From the NCBI RefSeq assembly GCF_026248825.1, contig NZ_CP110973.1, positions 4,795,501 to 4,859,500 of the forward strand: 64,000 nt of DNA, written 5' to 3'. The position numbers and the translations under genes were made by a program. Of this stretch, positions 8,130 to 16,575 are shown one piece after another (within the stretch, counting starts at the first letter, position 1; every line of letters begins with the position of its first letter). A model generated the notes under the pieces. That model saw only the letters and a list, made by a program, of their open reading frames with translations, ran no database searches and was not told the DNA's origin. The stretch is from Larkinella insperata (GTDB lineage Bacteria; Bacteroidota; Bacteroidia; Cytophagales; Spirosomataceae).

Positions 8130-10064
8130 ATGATTTCTGATTTCACGCAACAAGCCAACCCGCGCCCCGAAATCCTGTCCTTTGAGAAGGTCCCGACGGC
8201 TATTTATGCTTCGGCCGATGCGGCTTCGCGGGCGGTAGCGGAAGAAATAGCCCGGATTATTCGCCAGAAACAAAGCGAGGGCAAACCGGCGGTTCTGGGC
8301 CTGGCGACGGGTTCGTCCCCCAAAAAAGTGTACGCTGAGCTGATTCGGATGCACCGGCAGGAGGGACTCAGTTTCCGGAACGTGATCACCTTTAACCTCG
8401 ACGAGTACCACTCCCTCGGGGCGGATGCCCTGCAAAGTTACCACCGGTTTATGCGGGAGCAGTTGTTTGACCACATCGACATCGATCCGGCTCAGTGCCA
8501 CATTCCCGACGGCACGCTGCCGTTTCAGGAAATTCACCAGTTTTGCCAGCAGTACGAGCAGCACATCAGCGACCTGGGCGGGTTGGATTTTCAGTTGCTG
8601 GGCATCGGGCGGAACGGGCACATCGGTTTCAACGAACCCGGTTCGCACGTCAACTCCCGGACCCGGCTGATTACGCTGGACCAGACCACCCGCGCCGATG
8701 CTGCCACGGAATTTGGTGGCCTGGCAAACGTGCCCCGGAAAGCCATTACGCTGGGCGTCAGGGTGATCCTACAGGCAAAGCGCGTGGTGTTGCTGGCCTG
8801 GGGTGAACACAAAGCCGCCATTGTAAAGCAGGCCGTGGAAGGGCCCGTCACCGAAACCATTCCCGCGTCGTATTTGCAGGGGCACCCCAACGTGCAGTTT
8901 ATTCTGGACGAAGCCTGTGCCGCCAGCCTGACCCGGCAGAAAACGCCCTGGCTGGTTGACGCCGTTGACTGGACGCCCCAGATGACCAAAAAAGCCGTTA
9001 CCCACCTGGCGCTGACACTCGGTAAACCCGTCCTGAAACTGACGAATCAGGACTACAACGAACACGGTTTGAGCGATTTGCTGGCGCTGCACGGACAGGC
9101 GTACGACATCAACATCACGGTGTTTAGCAGCCTGCAACAAACCATCACGGGCTGGCCGGGCGGCAAACCGAACGCCGACGATACCAACCGACCCGAACGC
9201 GCCAACCCCGCCCGCAAACGCGTCCTGATTTTCAGCCCACATCCCGACGACGACATCATTTCGATGGGCGGCACGTTTCAGCGGCTGGTCGATCAGGGGC
9301 ACGAAGTTCACGTAGCGTACCAGACTTCCGGCAACATCGCCGTGGCCGATGACGAAGCTTACCGGTTCATCGAATTTGTGGCTGATTTCAACCGGGAGTT
9401 CGGCATCGAGTCGGAGGAAGTCGCTGATATTCTGCTGTATTCACACCATTTTTTGAAAAACAAAAAGCCGTCCGAGAAAGACTCGGATTTTGTCCGGCGC
9501 GTCAAAGGGCTGATTCGGCGCGGGGAAGCCAAGGCCACCTGCCGGTTTGTGGGCATTCCGCCGGAGCAGGTCCATTTTCTGACCATGCCGTTCTACGAAA
9601 CCGGTCTGGTACAGAAAAAACCGCTGGGCGAAGCCGACTACCGGATTGTGGCCGAATTGATTGACAACGTTCAGCCGCACCAGATTTACGCGGCTGGGGA
9701 TCTGGCCGATCCACACGGAACCCACAAGGTTTGTCTGGATGCCGTCTTTGAAGCCGTCCGCCGGTTAAAAGACGAGCCGTTTATGCAGCAGTGTTGGGTC
9801 TGGCTTTACAAGGGCGCCTGGGACGAGTGGGACATTGACCTCATCGAGATGGCCGTTCCGATGTCGCCGGATCAGGTGATGCGCAAGCGGTTCGGAATTT
9901 TTAAGCACCAGTCCCAGAAGGACGGTGTGGTGTTCCAGGGCAGCGATTCGCGCGAATTCTGGCAGCGGGCCGAAGACCGAAACCGCACCACGGCCGGCCT
10001 CTACAACCAGTTGGGACTGGCCGAATACGAGGCCATGGAAGCCTTCGTTCGCTGGCATTTTTAG
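8130..10064 (+). CDS. nagB: Glucosamine-6-phosphate deaminase fused to a PIG-L/LmbE-type deacetylase domain
   Basis: This is a 644-residue two-domain protein. Residues about 10-290 are a NagB-type deaminase, with LATGSSPKKVY, FNLDEYHSLG (about 88) and GIGRNGHIGFNEPGS (about 157-172). NagB turns glucosamine-6-phosphate into fructose-6-phosphate and ammonia. Residues about 360-640 resemble the zinc-dependent LmbE/PIG-L N-deacetylase family, with SPHPDDDIISMGG (about 369) and DPHGTH (about 526) supplying metal-binding His and Asp. E. coli NagB has only the first domain. The fusion would let one polypeptide deacetylate and deaminate an N-acetylated amino sugar, although the two activities are not proven here. 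It starts 12 bases after the nucleotidyltransferase. Confidence 0.88.
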   Translation: MISDFTQQANPRPEILSFEKVPTAIYASADAASRAVAEEIARIIRQKQSEGKPAVLGLATGSSPKKVYAELIRMHRQEGLSFRNVITFNLDEYHSLGADALQSYHRFMREQLFDHIDIDPAQCHIPDGTLPFQEIHQFCQQYEQHISDLGGLDFQLLGIGRNGHIGFNEPGSHVNSRTRLITLDQTTRADAATEFGGLANVPRKAITLGVRVILQAKRVVLLAWGEHKAAIVKQAVEGPVTETIPASYLQGHPNVQFILDEACAASLTRQKTPWLVDAVDWTPQMTKKAVTHLALTLGKPVLKLTNQDYNEHGLSDLLALHGQAYDINITVFSSLQQTITGWPGGKPNADDTNRPERANPARKRVLIFSPHPDDDIISMGGTFQRLVDQGHEVHVAYQTSGNIAVADDEAYRFIEFVADFNREFGIESEEVADILLYSHHFLKNKKPSEKDSDFVRRVKGLIRRGEAKATCRFVGIPPEQVHFLTMPFYETGLVQKKPLGEADYRIVAELIDNVQPHQIYAAGDLADPHGTHKVCLDAVFEAVRRLKDEPFMQQCWVWLYKGAWDEWDIDLIEMAVPMSPDQVMRKRFGIFKHQSQKDGVVFQGSDSREFWQRAEDRNRTTAGLYNQLGLAEYEAMEAFVRWHF

Positions 10065-10090
10065 GGTTAATTTGGTTAATGAATGGGTTG

Positions 10091-10127
10091 CACAACCGGA
10101 TTTGGGTTCAGATCCGGTTGTGTTTTT
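10091..10127. terminator. Bidirectional terminator between nagB-like gene and lacI-type gene
   Basis: CACAACCGGAT and its complement form a stem with a short loop, followed on the + strand by TTTTT. It lies between two convergent genes and overlaps the stop codon of the regulator, so it can end both transcripts. Confidence 0.8.
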
Positions 10128-11193
10128 ACTGGACCGCATCGCCGTTGGCCAGGTACGAATCGAGGTTTTCGCGGGTGACGATGCTGAGCGGCAGGTATTG
10201 CAGCGCCGGAATCGGTTTCTGAAAAACCAGGTGGTCCGTCAGGTAAGAAATGCCCAGAAAGCCCTGACGATCCGAATTTTGGTTGATCAGCAGGTTGACG
10301 GTGCCGTTGCGCAGGTGGGTCAGATTTTCGTCGATCAGGTCGTACCCAATCAGGCAGATGTCTGTTTTGCCCAGCTCTTCCAGCGACCGGGCAATTTCGT
10401 AGGCTTTGGACGTGGTGACGTAAATTCCTTTCGTGTGTGGGTGTGTTTCCAGCGCCTGGGCCAGCGAAGCTTTGAAATCCGGACTGGCCGGGCTTTCGAG
10501 TTGAACGGCACTGAACTCGAAGTGGCTCGACCCATTTTCCTGCATAAACTCCCGGAAACCGGTTTCTTTCGCCCCAATGTGCGCCGAATTCTGCACCTGC
10601 TCGCCAATGTGGGTAATCAGGATGGTGCCGGGCGAAGCAATCATGGTCATCAGTTCAGCCGCCAGCCGGCCGCTCTGGTGCAAGTCCTGACCAATGAAAG
10701 CCAGCGGAGCCAGTTCGTGAATGTAAGTGTTGAAGCAAACGAGCGGAATCTGGTGCTGCTGGCACACTTCCGCGAAGTCCAGCGCTTCCTGCCGCAGGGT
10801 GGGGGCCAGCAGAATACCGTCCGGATCGGTTTCAAGCGCGTTGTGGGCCTGCTCCCGGAACGAATCCCCCGAATACGGGTCAAAAAAGTGGTACGAAATC
10901 GTCATGCCGAACTGGCTGTGCTCCGAGTGCGCCCGCTGGATGCCCTGAATGGAGCTGCGCCAGAACGAATCCAGTTCGGCATCGGGCAACAGGGAGGCCA
11001 CGCGGTACGTTCGGGAAGAACTCAGCGTACGGGCAATCAGATTCGGTTTGTAATTAATCTGCTCCAGGACATCCATCACTTTTTTGAGCGCATCCTCCGA
11101 TACTTTTCCCCGCTTGTGAATCACGCGATCCACAGTGCCCATGGAGACATTCGCCATCGCGGCAATGTCTTTAATTCGTACGATTTTAGTCAT
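10126..11193 (-). CDS. LacI-family transcriptional regulator
   Basis: This 355-residue regulator has an N-terminal LacI helix-turn-helix (VRIKDIAAMANVSMGTVDRVIHKRG, given here in two overlapping parts: RIKDIAAMANVSMGTV and TVDRVIHKRGKVS). The hinge YKPNLIARTLS follows, then a periplasmic-binding-protein-like effector domain. The start at 11193 places the helix-turn-helix at the usual distance from the N terminus; an upstream rare-codon start would add 42 residues of unrelated sequence. A TACATTTG box lies 21 bases upstream. It is convergent with the kinase-nagB operon and divergent from the GH123-SusCD genes. Operator-like sequences occur upstream of both, so it probably controls them in response to a sugar. 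The effector is unknown. Confidence 0.9.
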   Translation of the reverse strand: MTKIVRIKDIAAMANVSMGTVDRVIHKRGKVSEDALKKVMDVLEQINYKPNLIARTLSSSRTYRVASLLPDAELDSFWRSSIQGIQRAHSEHSQFGMTISYHFFDPYSGDSFREQAHNALETDPDGILLAPTLRQEALDFAEVCQQHQIPLVCFNTYIHELAPLAFIGQDLHQSGRLAAELMTMIASPGTILITHIGEQVQNSAHIGAKETGFREFMQENGSSHFEFSAVQLESPASPDFKASLAQALETHPHTKGIYVTTSKAYEIARSLEELGKTDICLIGYDLIDENLTHLRNGTVNLLINQNSDRQGFLGISYLTDHLVFQKPIPALQYLPLSIVTRENLDSYLANGDAVQ

Positions 11194-11213
11194 TTCGTTG
11201 TCCTCTGATTTAG

Positions 11214-11221
11214 CAAATGTA
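11214..11221 (-). promoter_or_regulatory. -7 box of the lacI-type gene
   Basis: Read on the minus strand this is TACATTTG, an exact fit to TAnnTTTG, 21 bases before the start codon. No TTG element is seen at the usual spacing. Confidence 0.45.
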
Positions 11222-11267
11222 CAATCCGAAATCTGTTTTATGCGGGTGTTGATACGGCGGGATGAGA

Positions 11268-11275
11268 AAACGGTT
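11268..11275. promoter_or_regulatory. LacI-type operator core
   Basis: AAACGGTT matches AAnCGnTT. It lies upstream of the regulator gene, and a weaker copy (AATCGTTA) follows 13 bases on. It could serve autoregulation. Confidence 0.35.
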
Positions 11276-11305
11276 GGCGAAATCGTTAAGAAGCCAAATT
11301 TATGT

Positions 11306-11342
11306 ATGTTTACGTACACATTTGCAGTGTGTACGTAAACAT
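11306..11342. promoter_or_regulatory. Strong palindrome, candidate regulator-binding site
   Basis: Two perfect 14-bp arms (ATGTTTACGTACAC and its complement) flank a 9-base spacer. Each arm is itself a near-palindrome around TACGTA, so the site can be read as two operators 23 bp apart. It lies midway between the divergent regulator and GH123 genes, with no T-run, which fits a binding site better than a terminator. Confidence 0.55.
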
Positions 11343-11350
11343 TTTTCAGT

Positions 11351-11358
11351 AAACGCTT
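11351..11358. promoter_or_regulatory. LacI-type operator core
   Basis: AAACGCTT, within GTAAACGCTTGC, matches the LacI-family core AAnCGnTT and lies just after the 37-bp palindrome on the GH123 side. Confidence 0.4.
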
Positions 11359-11583
11359 GCTTTCTATTCTTTCAGGGATTTATTTTGATAAAGAAACCAA
11401 ATGAAAGCCGGGAACCGGATTGCGTTTCAGAGCGCATTCGATGAACCGACCCGTCAGCAGTCTTTTCTGCTTTCAGTCAAGAGAATCGGACCCTTGCTAG
11501 GTGGGTTTTTGCGTGCCATTTGTAGTGTAATACCAGCAGGACCTAAACCCTGCATCCTGCTCTTAAACCATAACCTTTGAAAG

Positions 11584-13335
11584 ATGAAGAAGTGGCTAAC
11601 GCTTTTCTGTTTGCTGCCTGGTATCGGCTGTTGGGCGCAGTCGGTTGACTTGGTGCGGTATCAGGAACTACCCGATCCCAAACCCGTTTCTTCGGCCAGC
11701 TGGACCGCCGTAAAGCCCGGCCCGAACGTGAGCTTCGCGACGGCCGATGTCCGGTACGCCAAACACACCGCTCCCGATCCGAAGACCCTGCAAAAAAGCT
11801 GGAAAGCACAAGCCTGGAAAGGCGAAAAGGTCCACACGCAGGCGGTGGTCTGGAGCGCGGCACCGCTTTCGGCCGTCGCCCTCAACTGGTCGGAGCTGAA
11901 AGACGCCAAAGGCAATAAAATTCCCGCGGGAAGCGCGTCGGCCGGTTTTGTCCGGTACGTCATGACCGATGGCCTGGCTCCGACCGGCGAAGGCTGCGAC
12001 GAACGCCCGCCCGGCAAATACGATTCATCCCTGGTGGCCGACCCCATTGATCTAGTGAAAGTCCTGGACGTACCGAAGCAGACCACGCAACCCGTCTGGC
12101 TCAGTGTTTCGGTGCCGCCGACTACCCCCGCCGGGCTGTATACGGGAACATTATCCATCGGTGGTTCGGGAGTTAAACCCAGCGTTTTGACGTACACCGT
12201 TGACGTACAGAACCGGACGCTGCCCGCGCCGAAAGACTGGAAGTTTCACCTGGATATGTGGCAAAACCCGTATTCGGTGGCCCGCGTACACGGGGTTAAA
12301 GTCTGGTCGAAAGCGCATTGGGACCTCATGCGTCCGTATATGAAAATGCTGGCCGACGCCGGGCAGAAGTCCATCACGGCCACGATTATCAACGATCCCT
12401 GGCGGAGCCAGACGGAAGATGTGTACGGTTCGATGGTGCAGTGGACCAAAAGGAAAGACGGCAGCTGGTCGTACGATTACACGATTTTCGACCAGTGGGT
12501 GACCTACATGATGGAACTGGGCATCGACCGGTTTATTAACTGCTACAGCATGATTCCCTGGAATCTGAAGTTTAGCTACTACGACGAAGCCGCCCGGAAA
12601 GACACCTTTATCATTGCCAAAACCGGCACGCCCGAATACGAAGCCCACTGGCGGCCCATGCTCACTGACTTTGCCAAACACCTGAAACAAAAAGGCTGGT
12701 TTGAAAAAACGACCATCGCGATGGACGAGCGGCCGATGGCGGCCATGCAGCAGGCACTGGCCCTGATCAAAAGCGTGGACAAGGGTTTCCGGCTGTCGCT
12801 GGCGGGGCTTTACCATCCCGAACTGGAACAGGACCTGATCGATTACTGCGTAGCTACGAACCAGACCGTGGACGAGCCCACGATGCAGCGCCGTCGGCAG
12901 GCTGGTTTCAATACAACCTATTACACCTGCTGCACCGAGCGCTACCCAAACACCTTCACGTTTTCGCCCCCGGCCGAAGCCACCTGGATCAGCTGGTTTG
13001 CCGCCAGCAAAGGCTACGACGGATATCTGCGCTGGGCCTACAACTGCTGGGTGAAAGACCCCCTGCGTGACTCCCGCTTCCGGACTTGGCCAGCGGGCGA
13101 CACCTACATCGTCTATCCCGGTCCGCGTACGTCCGTCCGGTTCGAGCGGCTGATCGAGGGCATTCAGGATTACGAGAAAATCCGCATTCTGAAGGACGAG
13201 TTTCGGGCGAAGGGGCAAACCGACAAGGCGCAGCAACTGGAAAAGGCCCTGAACACGTTTGACGTCTCGGCACTGGCGAACACCCCGGCGGCAACGCACC
13301 TGCAACCGGCCCAAGCCTTACTCAACGCTTTTTAA
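11584..13335 (+). CDS. GH123-type beta-N-acetylgalactosaminidase (DUF4091-like)
   Basis: This is a 583-residue exported protein with a signal peptide (about residues 1-18, ending in CWAQ). An N-terminal beta-sandwich is followed by a TIM-barrel domain. TIAMDERP places the Asp-Glu pair at residues 381-382, matching the adjacent Asp-Glu of GH123. In that family Glu is the acid and Asp supports substrate-assisted catalysis through the N-acetyl group. The conserved LRWAYNCW and FERLIEGIQDYE also fit. GH123 enzymes release beta-linked GalNAc from glycans. It precedes a SusC/SusD pair and lies near amino-sugar genes, which agrees with a GalNAc-containing substrate. It could also be another DUF4091 glycosidase. 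Confidence 0.8.
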   Translation: MKKWLTLFCLLPGIGCWAQSVDLVRYQELPDPKPVSSASWTAVKPGPNVSFATADVRYAKHTAPDPKTLQKSWKAQAWKGEKVHTQAVVWSAAPLSAVALNWSELKDAKGNKIPAGSASAGFVRYVMTDGLAPTGEGCDERPPGKYDSSLVADPIDLVKVLDVPKQTTQPVWLSVSVPPTTPAGLYTGTLSIGGSGVKPSVLTYTVDVQNRTLPAPKDWKFHLDMWQNPYSVARVHGVKVWSKAHWDLMRPYMKMLADAGQKSITATIINDPWRSQTEDVYGSMVQWTKRKDGSWSYDYTIFDQWVTYMMELGIDRFINCYSMIPWNLKFSYYDEAARKDTFIIAKTGTPEYEAHWRPMLTDFAKHLKQKGWFEKTTIAMDERPMAAMQQALALIKSVDKGFRLSLAGLYHPELEQDLIDYCVATNQTVDEPTMQRRRQAGFNTTYYTCCTERYPNTFTFSPPAEATWISWFAASKGYDGYLRWAYNCWVKDPLRDSRFRTWPAGDTYIVYPGPRTSVRFERLIEGIQDYEKIRILKDEFRAKGQTDKAQQLEKALNTFDVSALANTPAATHLQPAQALLNAF

Positions 13336-13444
13336 TACCGTCCGTACCACCGTTTTGATCCAGTTGAATACGGGCTAAAAACCGTGTTCCGGGCCTTGCT
13401 TTTCCCGTGTATTTCCGATTTGAACATAAACGACTGATTACTGT

Positions 13445-16400
13445 ATGAGAATGTTTACGCACAAATGGCCGCGGCTGCTCTACGTCCTGGTGTTGCTGGG
13501 GTGTAGCACCCTGGTAAGCTGGGCCGCTTCCTCGCCCTCGGTTCGCAGGGCCCATACCCGGGTGCTGGACTGGCAAATTTCGGGCAAGGTAACCTCCGAA
13601 AAAGGCGAGACCCTGCCCGGAGTCACGGTTATCCTAAAAGGCAGTTCGCTGGGAACCTCCACGGACGCCAACGGCAACTACTTCCTGAAAGTACCCGAAA
13701 CGGCGGGCACATTGGTGTTCTCATCGGTCGGCACAACAACCAAAGAAATCTCCTTTACCGGCCCCGGTGTGGTAAACGTGGCCCTGAATGACGACGCCAA
13801 AGCCCTGGAGGAAGTGGTGGTGGTCGGCTACGGAACCGTCAAGAAAAGCTCGGTGACGGCGGCTGTTTCCAAAATTGAAAACAAGATTCTAAACGAGATT
13901 CCGGCGGGCCGGGCCGAAACGGCGCTGGTGGGTCGGCTGGCGGGGGTGAACGTTTCGCAGACGCGCAGTTCGCCGGGGTCGGCTCCGCTGATCCGGATTC
14001 GGGGGGCGGGTTCCATCGACGCCGGAAACGAACCGCTGGTAGTGATCGACGGCTTTCCGGGCGGTAGTCTGGGCCAGATCAACATGAACGACGTGGAGTC
14101 GATTGAAGTTCTGAAAGATGCGTCTTCGGCGGCCATCTACGGTTCGCGGGCCGCGGGCGGGGTCATCATCGTCACGACCAAGCGGGGGAAAACCGGCAAG
14201 CCGAAATTTAATTTCAACGCCTACTACGGGATGTCGAAAGCGCGGCTGCACGACGACTGGCTGACCCTGGATGACTATTACAACTACAGCGTGCGCTACC
14301 AGAACCGCGAATACGCCTGGATTGGGGGCGACACGTCCATTCCGGTCTGGGGCGACCCGCGTCGTCCGGGTCAGTATCAGGTGAGCGATACGGTTCGCCG
14401 GAGCGCCAGCACCATCTGGCAGGACGCCGTCACGCAGGTGGCCCCCATTCAGAGCTACAACCTTTCGGTGGGCGGTGGTACCGACAACGTGAAATACTAC
14501 GTTTCGGGCGTGGTGCTGAACGAGCAGGGAACCGTTAAAAATACCGACTACAAGCAATATAGCCTGCGGACCAATCTGGACGTGAAAATCAATCCGGTGG
14601 TTAGCCTGGGCTTTTTATTCAACCCGACGTATGCCACCCGCCGGAGCGCCCCGACCGATATGGTGAGTCTGGTGAAATACCCCAACTTCGTTGCCCTCCG
14701 GCGCCCCGACGGTACCTACCCGAAAGCGCGGGATTACTGGGGACAAAACGTAACGTCGCAGGCCAATCCGATGGCGATTCTGGACGGAACGGTGATCAAC
14801 GGCTACTCGCTGAACAACGTCGGTGAAGCGTTCGTTGCGCTCGATCTGCTGGAAGGACTGCGGTTGCGCTCGTCAGTCGGAACCAACATTTCGTACAACA
14901 CCAACGAACGGTTTCAGGCCAGTTTTGCCACCAACAACGGCATCAGCAGCGGGTTGGCCAATGATTCGCGCAGCATCAACCTGATCAACGAAAACACGCT
15001 GAATTACAGCAAGACTTTCGGTACGGACCACGATTTCAGCGCCTTGCTGGGAGCGTCGTACCAGCGCAACACCTCGCGCAACGCCTACATGGCCGCCGTG
15101 CCGGGTTCGTTCAACAACGACATTATTCAAACGCTCAACAACGCCATCATCGACCCGGCTTCCACCGGAAGCACCAAGTCGGAGTGGGGGCTAGTTTCGT
15201 ACTTCAGCCGCGTGAATTACGGGTACAAAGAAAAATACCTGCTGTCGGCGTCGATCCGGGCCGACGGAAGTTCGCGCTTCGGACCGGCCAACAAATGGGG
15301 GTATTTCCCCTCGGCGTCGGTGGCCTGGCGCGTGACGCAGGAAGAATTTATGAAAAACCTGCCGGTGATCGACGAACTGAAACTGCGGGCCAGCTACGGG
15401 GCTACCGGGAACTTCAACATCGGCGACTTCGACTACCTGGGCCGCATCAGCAGCGTCTTGTACGCTCCGGGCGGGGCGCTGACGAAAGGACAGGCGCAGA
15501 CCTCCTTCGGCAACAACAACCTGAGTTGGGAAAAGACGAACGGGTATGATTTCGGTCTGGAGCTGGGCATCCTGAAAAACCGCCTGAACATCACCGTTGA
15601 CTACTACGACAAACGCACCACCGACCTGCTGTACAACGTCTCGATTCCGGGCATTACGGGCTTTACCAGCTCGATTTCCAACGTCGGCGACATCAGCAAC
15701 AAGGGCATTGAGTTTGAAATTCAGTCGAAAAACCTGACGGGGGAACTGAAGTGGCAGACCTCGTTTAACCTGGCCCGCAACCGCAACAAAGTGGTCGACC
15801 TGGGCGGGGTGCAGGAGCGGATCACGACGGATGCCTTCGGGATGAGCTGGATTCTGCGCGTGGGCGAGCCGATGTTCTCCTACTACGGTTACCGGTCCAT
15901 CGGGGTGCTGCAAAACGCCGAGCAGGTGAAAAATACGCCGGTGCTGGTGGGGTCGAAACCGGGTAACCCGATCTACGAAGACCGCAACAAAGACGGTAAA
16001 ATCGACTCGCAGGACAAGGTGATTCTGGGTAATTTCCAGCCGAAACTGTTTCTGGGCATGGTCAACAACTTTTCCTGGAAAGCCTTCGATCTGAGCATCG
16101 CCATGCAGGCATCGCTGGGGGCCAAGATTTACAATTTTGAAAACCAGTACTACCAGGGTAACGTGCTCGGGGCCTTGCGCCGGTCGCTGGTCGAAAACCA
16201 GTGGTGGTCGGAGCAGGAGCCGGGCGACGGTAAAATGCCCGCCAGTGCCCTAAGCCAGTTGAATTTCCAGGGCGCGTCGGATGTGTACATCGAAGACGGT
16301 TCGTTTCTGGCCGTCCGGAACATCAACCTGGGCTACACGCTGCCGGGTGCGCTGGTGCAGAAACTAAAGCTGGGAAGCTGCCGGGTGTATGCGTCGGGCA

Positions 16401-16558
16401 ACAACCTGATTTTCCTGACCAGCAAGAGCTTCCACGGTTACAACCCCGAGGGCTACACGAGTGGCGAAATTGCCGGGGTGGGCAGCCGTCCGGGCTATAA
16501 CTCGGGCTCGGAGCCGGTCAACCGGGTCGTGACGTTTGGTATCAATCTGAGCTTTTAA
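13445..16558 (+). CDS. SusC/RagA-family TonB-linked outer-membrane transporter
   Basis: This 1037-residue protein has an N-terminal signal peptide. A carboxypeptidase-D regulatory-like domain spans about residues 37-120 (ISGKVTSEKGETLPGVTV). The SusC signature around EEVVVVGYGTVKKSSVT follows, then a plug domain (IRIRGAGSI, VLKDASSAAIYGSRAAGGVI). The rest is a 22-strand barrel ending in Phe (VTFGINLSF), as expected for outer-membrane proteins. It imports glycan fragments with its SusD partner, whose gene starts 17 bases downstream. Length is typical. No anti-sigma/ECF pair is nearby, so control is more likely through the LacI-type regulator upstream. Confidence 0.95.
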   Translation: MRMFTHKWPRLLYVLVLLGCSTLVSWAASSPSVRRAHTRVLDWQISGKVTSEKGETLPGVTVILKGSSLGTSTDANGNYFLKVPETAGTLVFSSVGTTTKEISFTGPGVVNVALNDDAKALEEVVVVGYGTVKKSSVTAAVSKIENKILNEIPAGRAETALVGRLAGVNVSQTRSSPGSAPLIRIRGAGSIDAGNEPLVVIDGFPGGSLGQINMNDVESIEVLKDASSAAIYGSRAAGGVIIVTTKRGKTGKPKFNFNAYYGMSKARLHDDWLTLDDYYNYSVRYQNREYAWIGGDTSIPVWGDPRRPGQYQVSDTVRRSASTIWQDAVTQVAPIQSYNLSVGGGTDNVKYYVSGVVLNEQGTVKNTDYKQYSLRTNLDVKINPVVSLGFLFNPTYATRRSAPTDMVSLVKYPNFVALRRPDGTYPKARDYWGQNVTSQANPMAILDGTVINGYSLNNVGEAFVALDLLEGLRLRSSVGTNISYNTNERFQASFATNNGISSGLANDSRSINLINENTLNYSKTFGTDHDFSALLGASYQRNTSRNAYMAAVPGSFNNDIIQTLNNAIIDPASTGSTKSEWGLVSYFSRVNYGYKEKYLLSASIRADGSSRFGPANKWGYFPSASVAWRVTQEEFMKNLPVIDELKLRASYGATGNFNIGDFDYLGRISSVLYAPGGALTKGQAQTSFGNNNLSWEKTNGYDFGLELGILKNRLNITVDYYDKRTTDLLYNVSIPGITGFTSSISNVGDISNKGIEFEIQSKNLTGELKWQTSFNLARNRNKVVDLGGVQERITTDAFGMSWILRVGEPMFSYYGYRSIGVLQNAEQVKNTPVLVGSKPGNPIYEDRNKDGKIDSQDKVILGNFQPKLFLGMVNNFSWKAFDLSIAMQASLGAKIYNFENQYYQGNVLGALRRSLVENQWWSEQEPGDGKMPASALSQLNFQGASDVYIEDGSFLAVRNINLGYTLPGALVQKLKLGSCRVYASGNNLIFLTSKSFHGYNPEGYTSGEIAGVGSRPGYNSGSEPVNRVVTFGINLSF

Positions 16559-16575
16559 CCGAATTCTGGAAAGTC

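Larger units (their letters stand above)
11194..11583. other. 390-bp divergent regulatory region between lacI-type gene and GH123 gene
   Basis: No supported gene. It contains a -7 box for the regulator, two LacI-type AAnCGnTT cores and a strong 37-bp palindrome, listed separately. The last 200 bases before the GH123 start show no clear promoter element. Confidence 0.6.

Noticed and set aside
11194..11319. Longer LacI-type protein start at 11319
   Set aside because: The added 42 residues precede the helix-turn-helix and lie over the promoter and an operator-like core; ATG 11193 fits the family.
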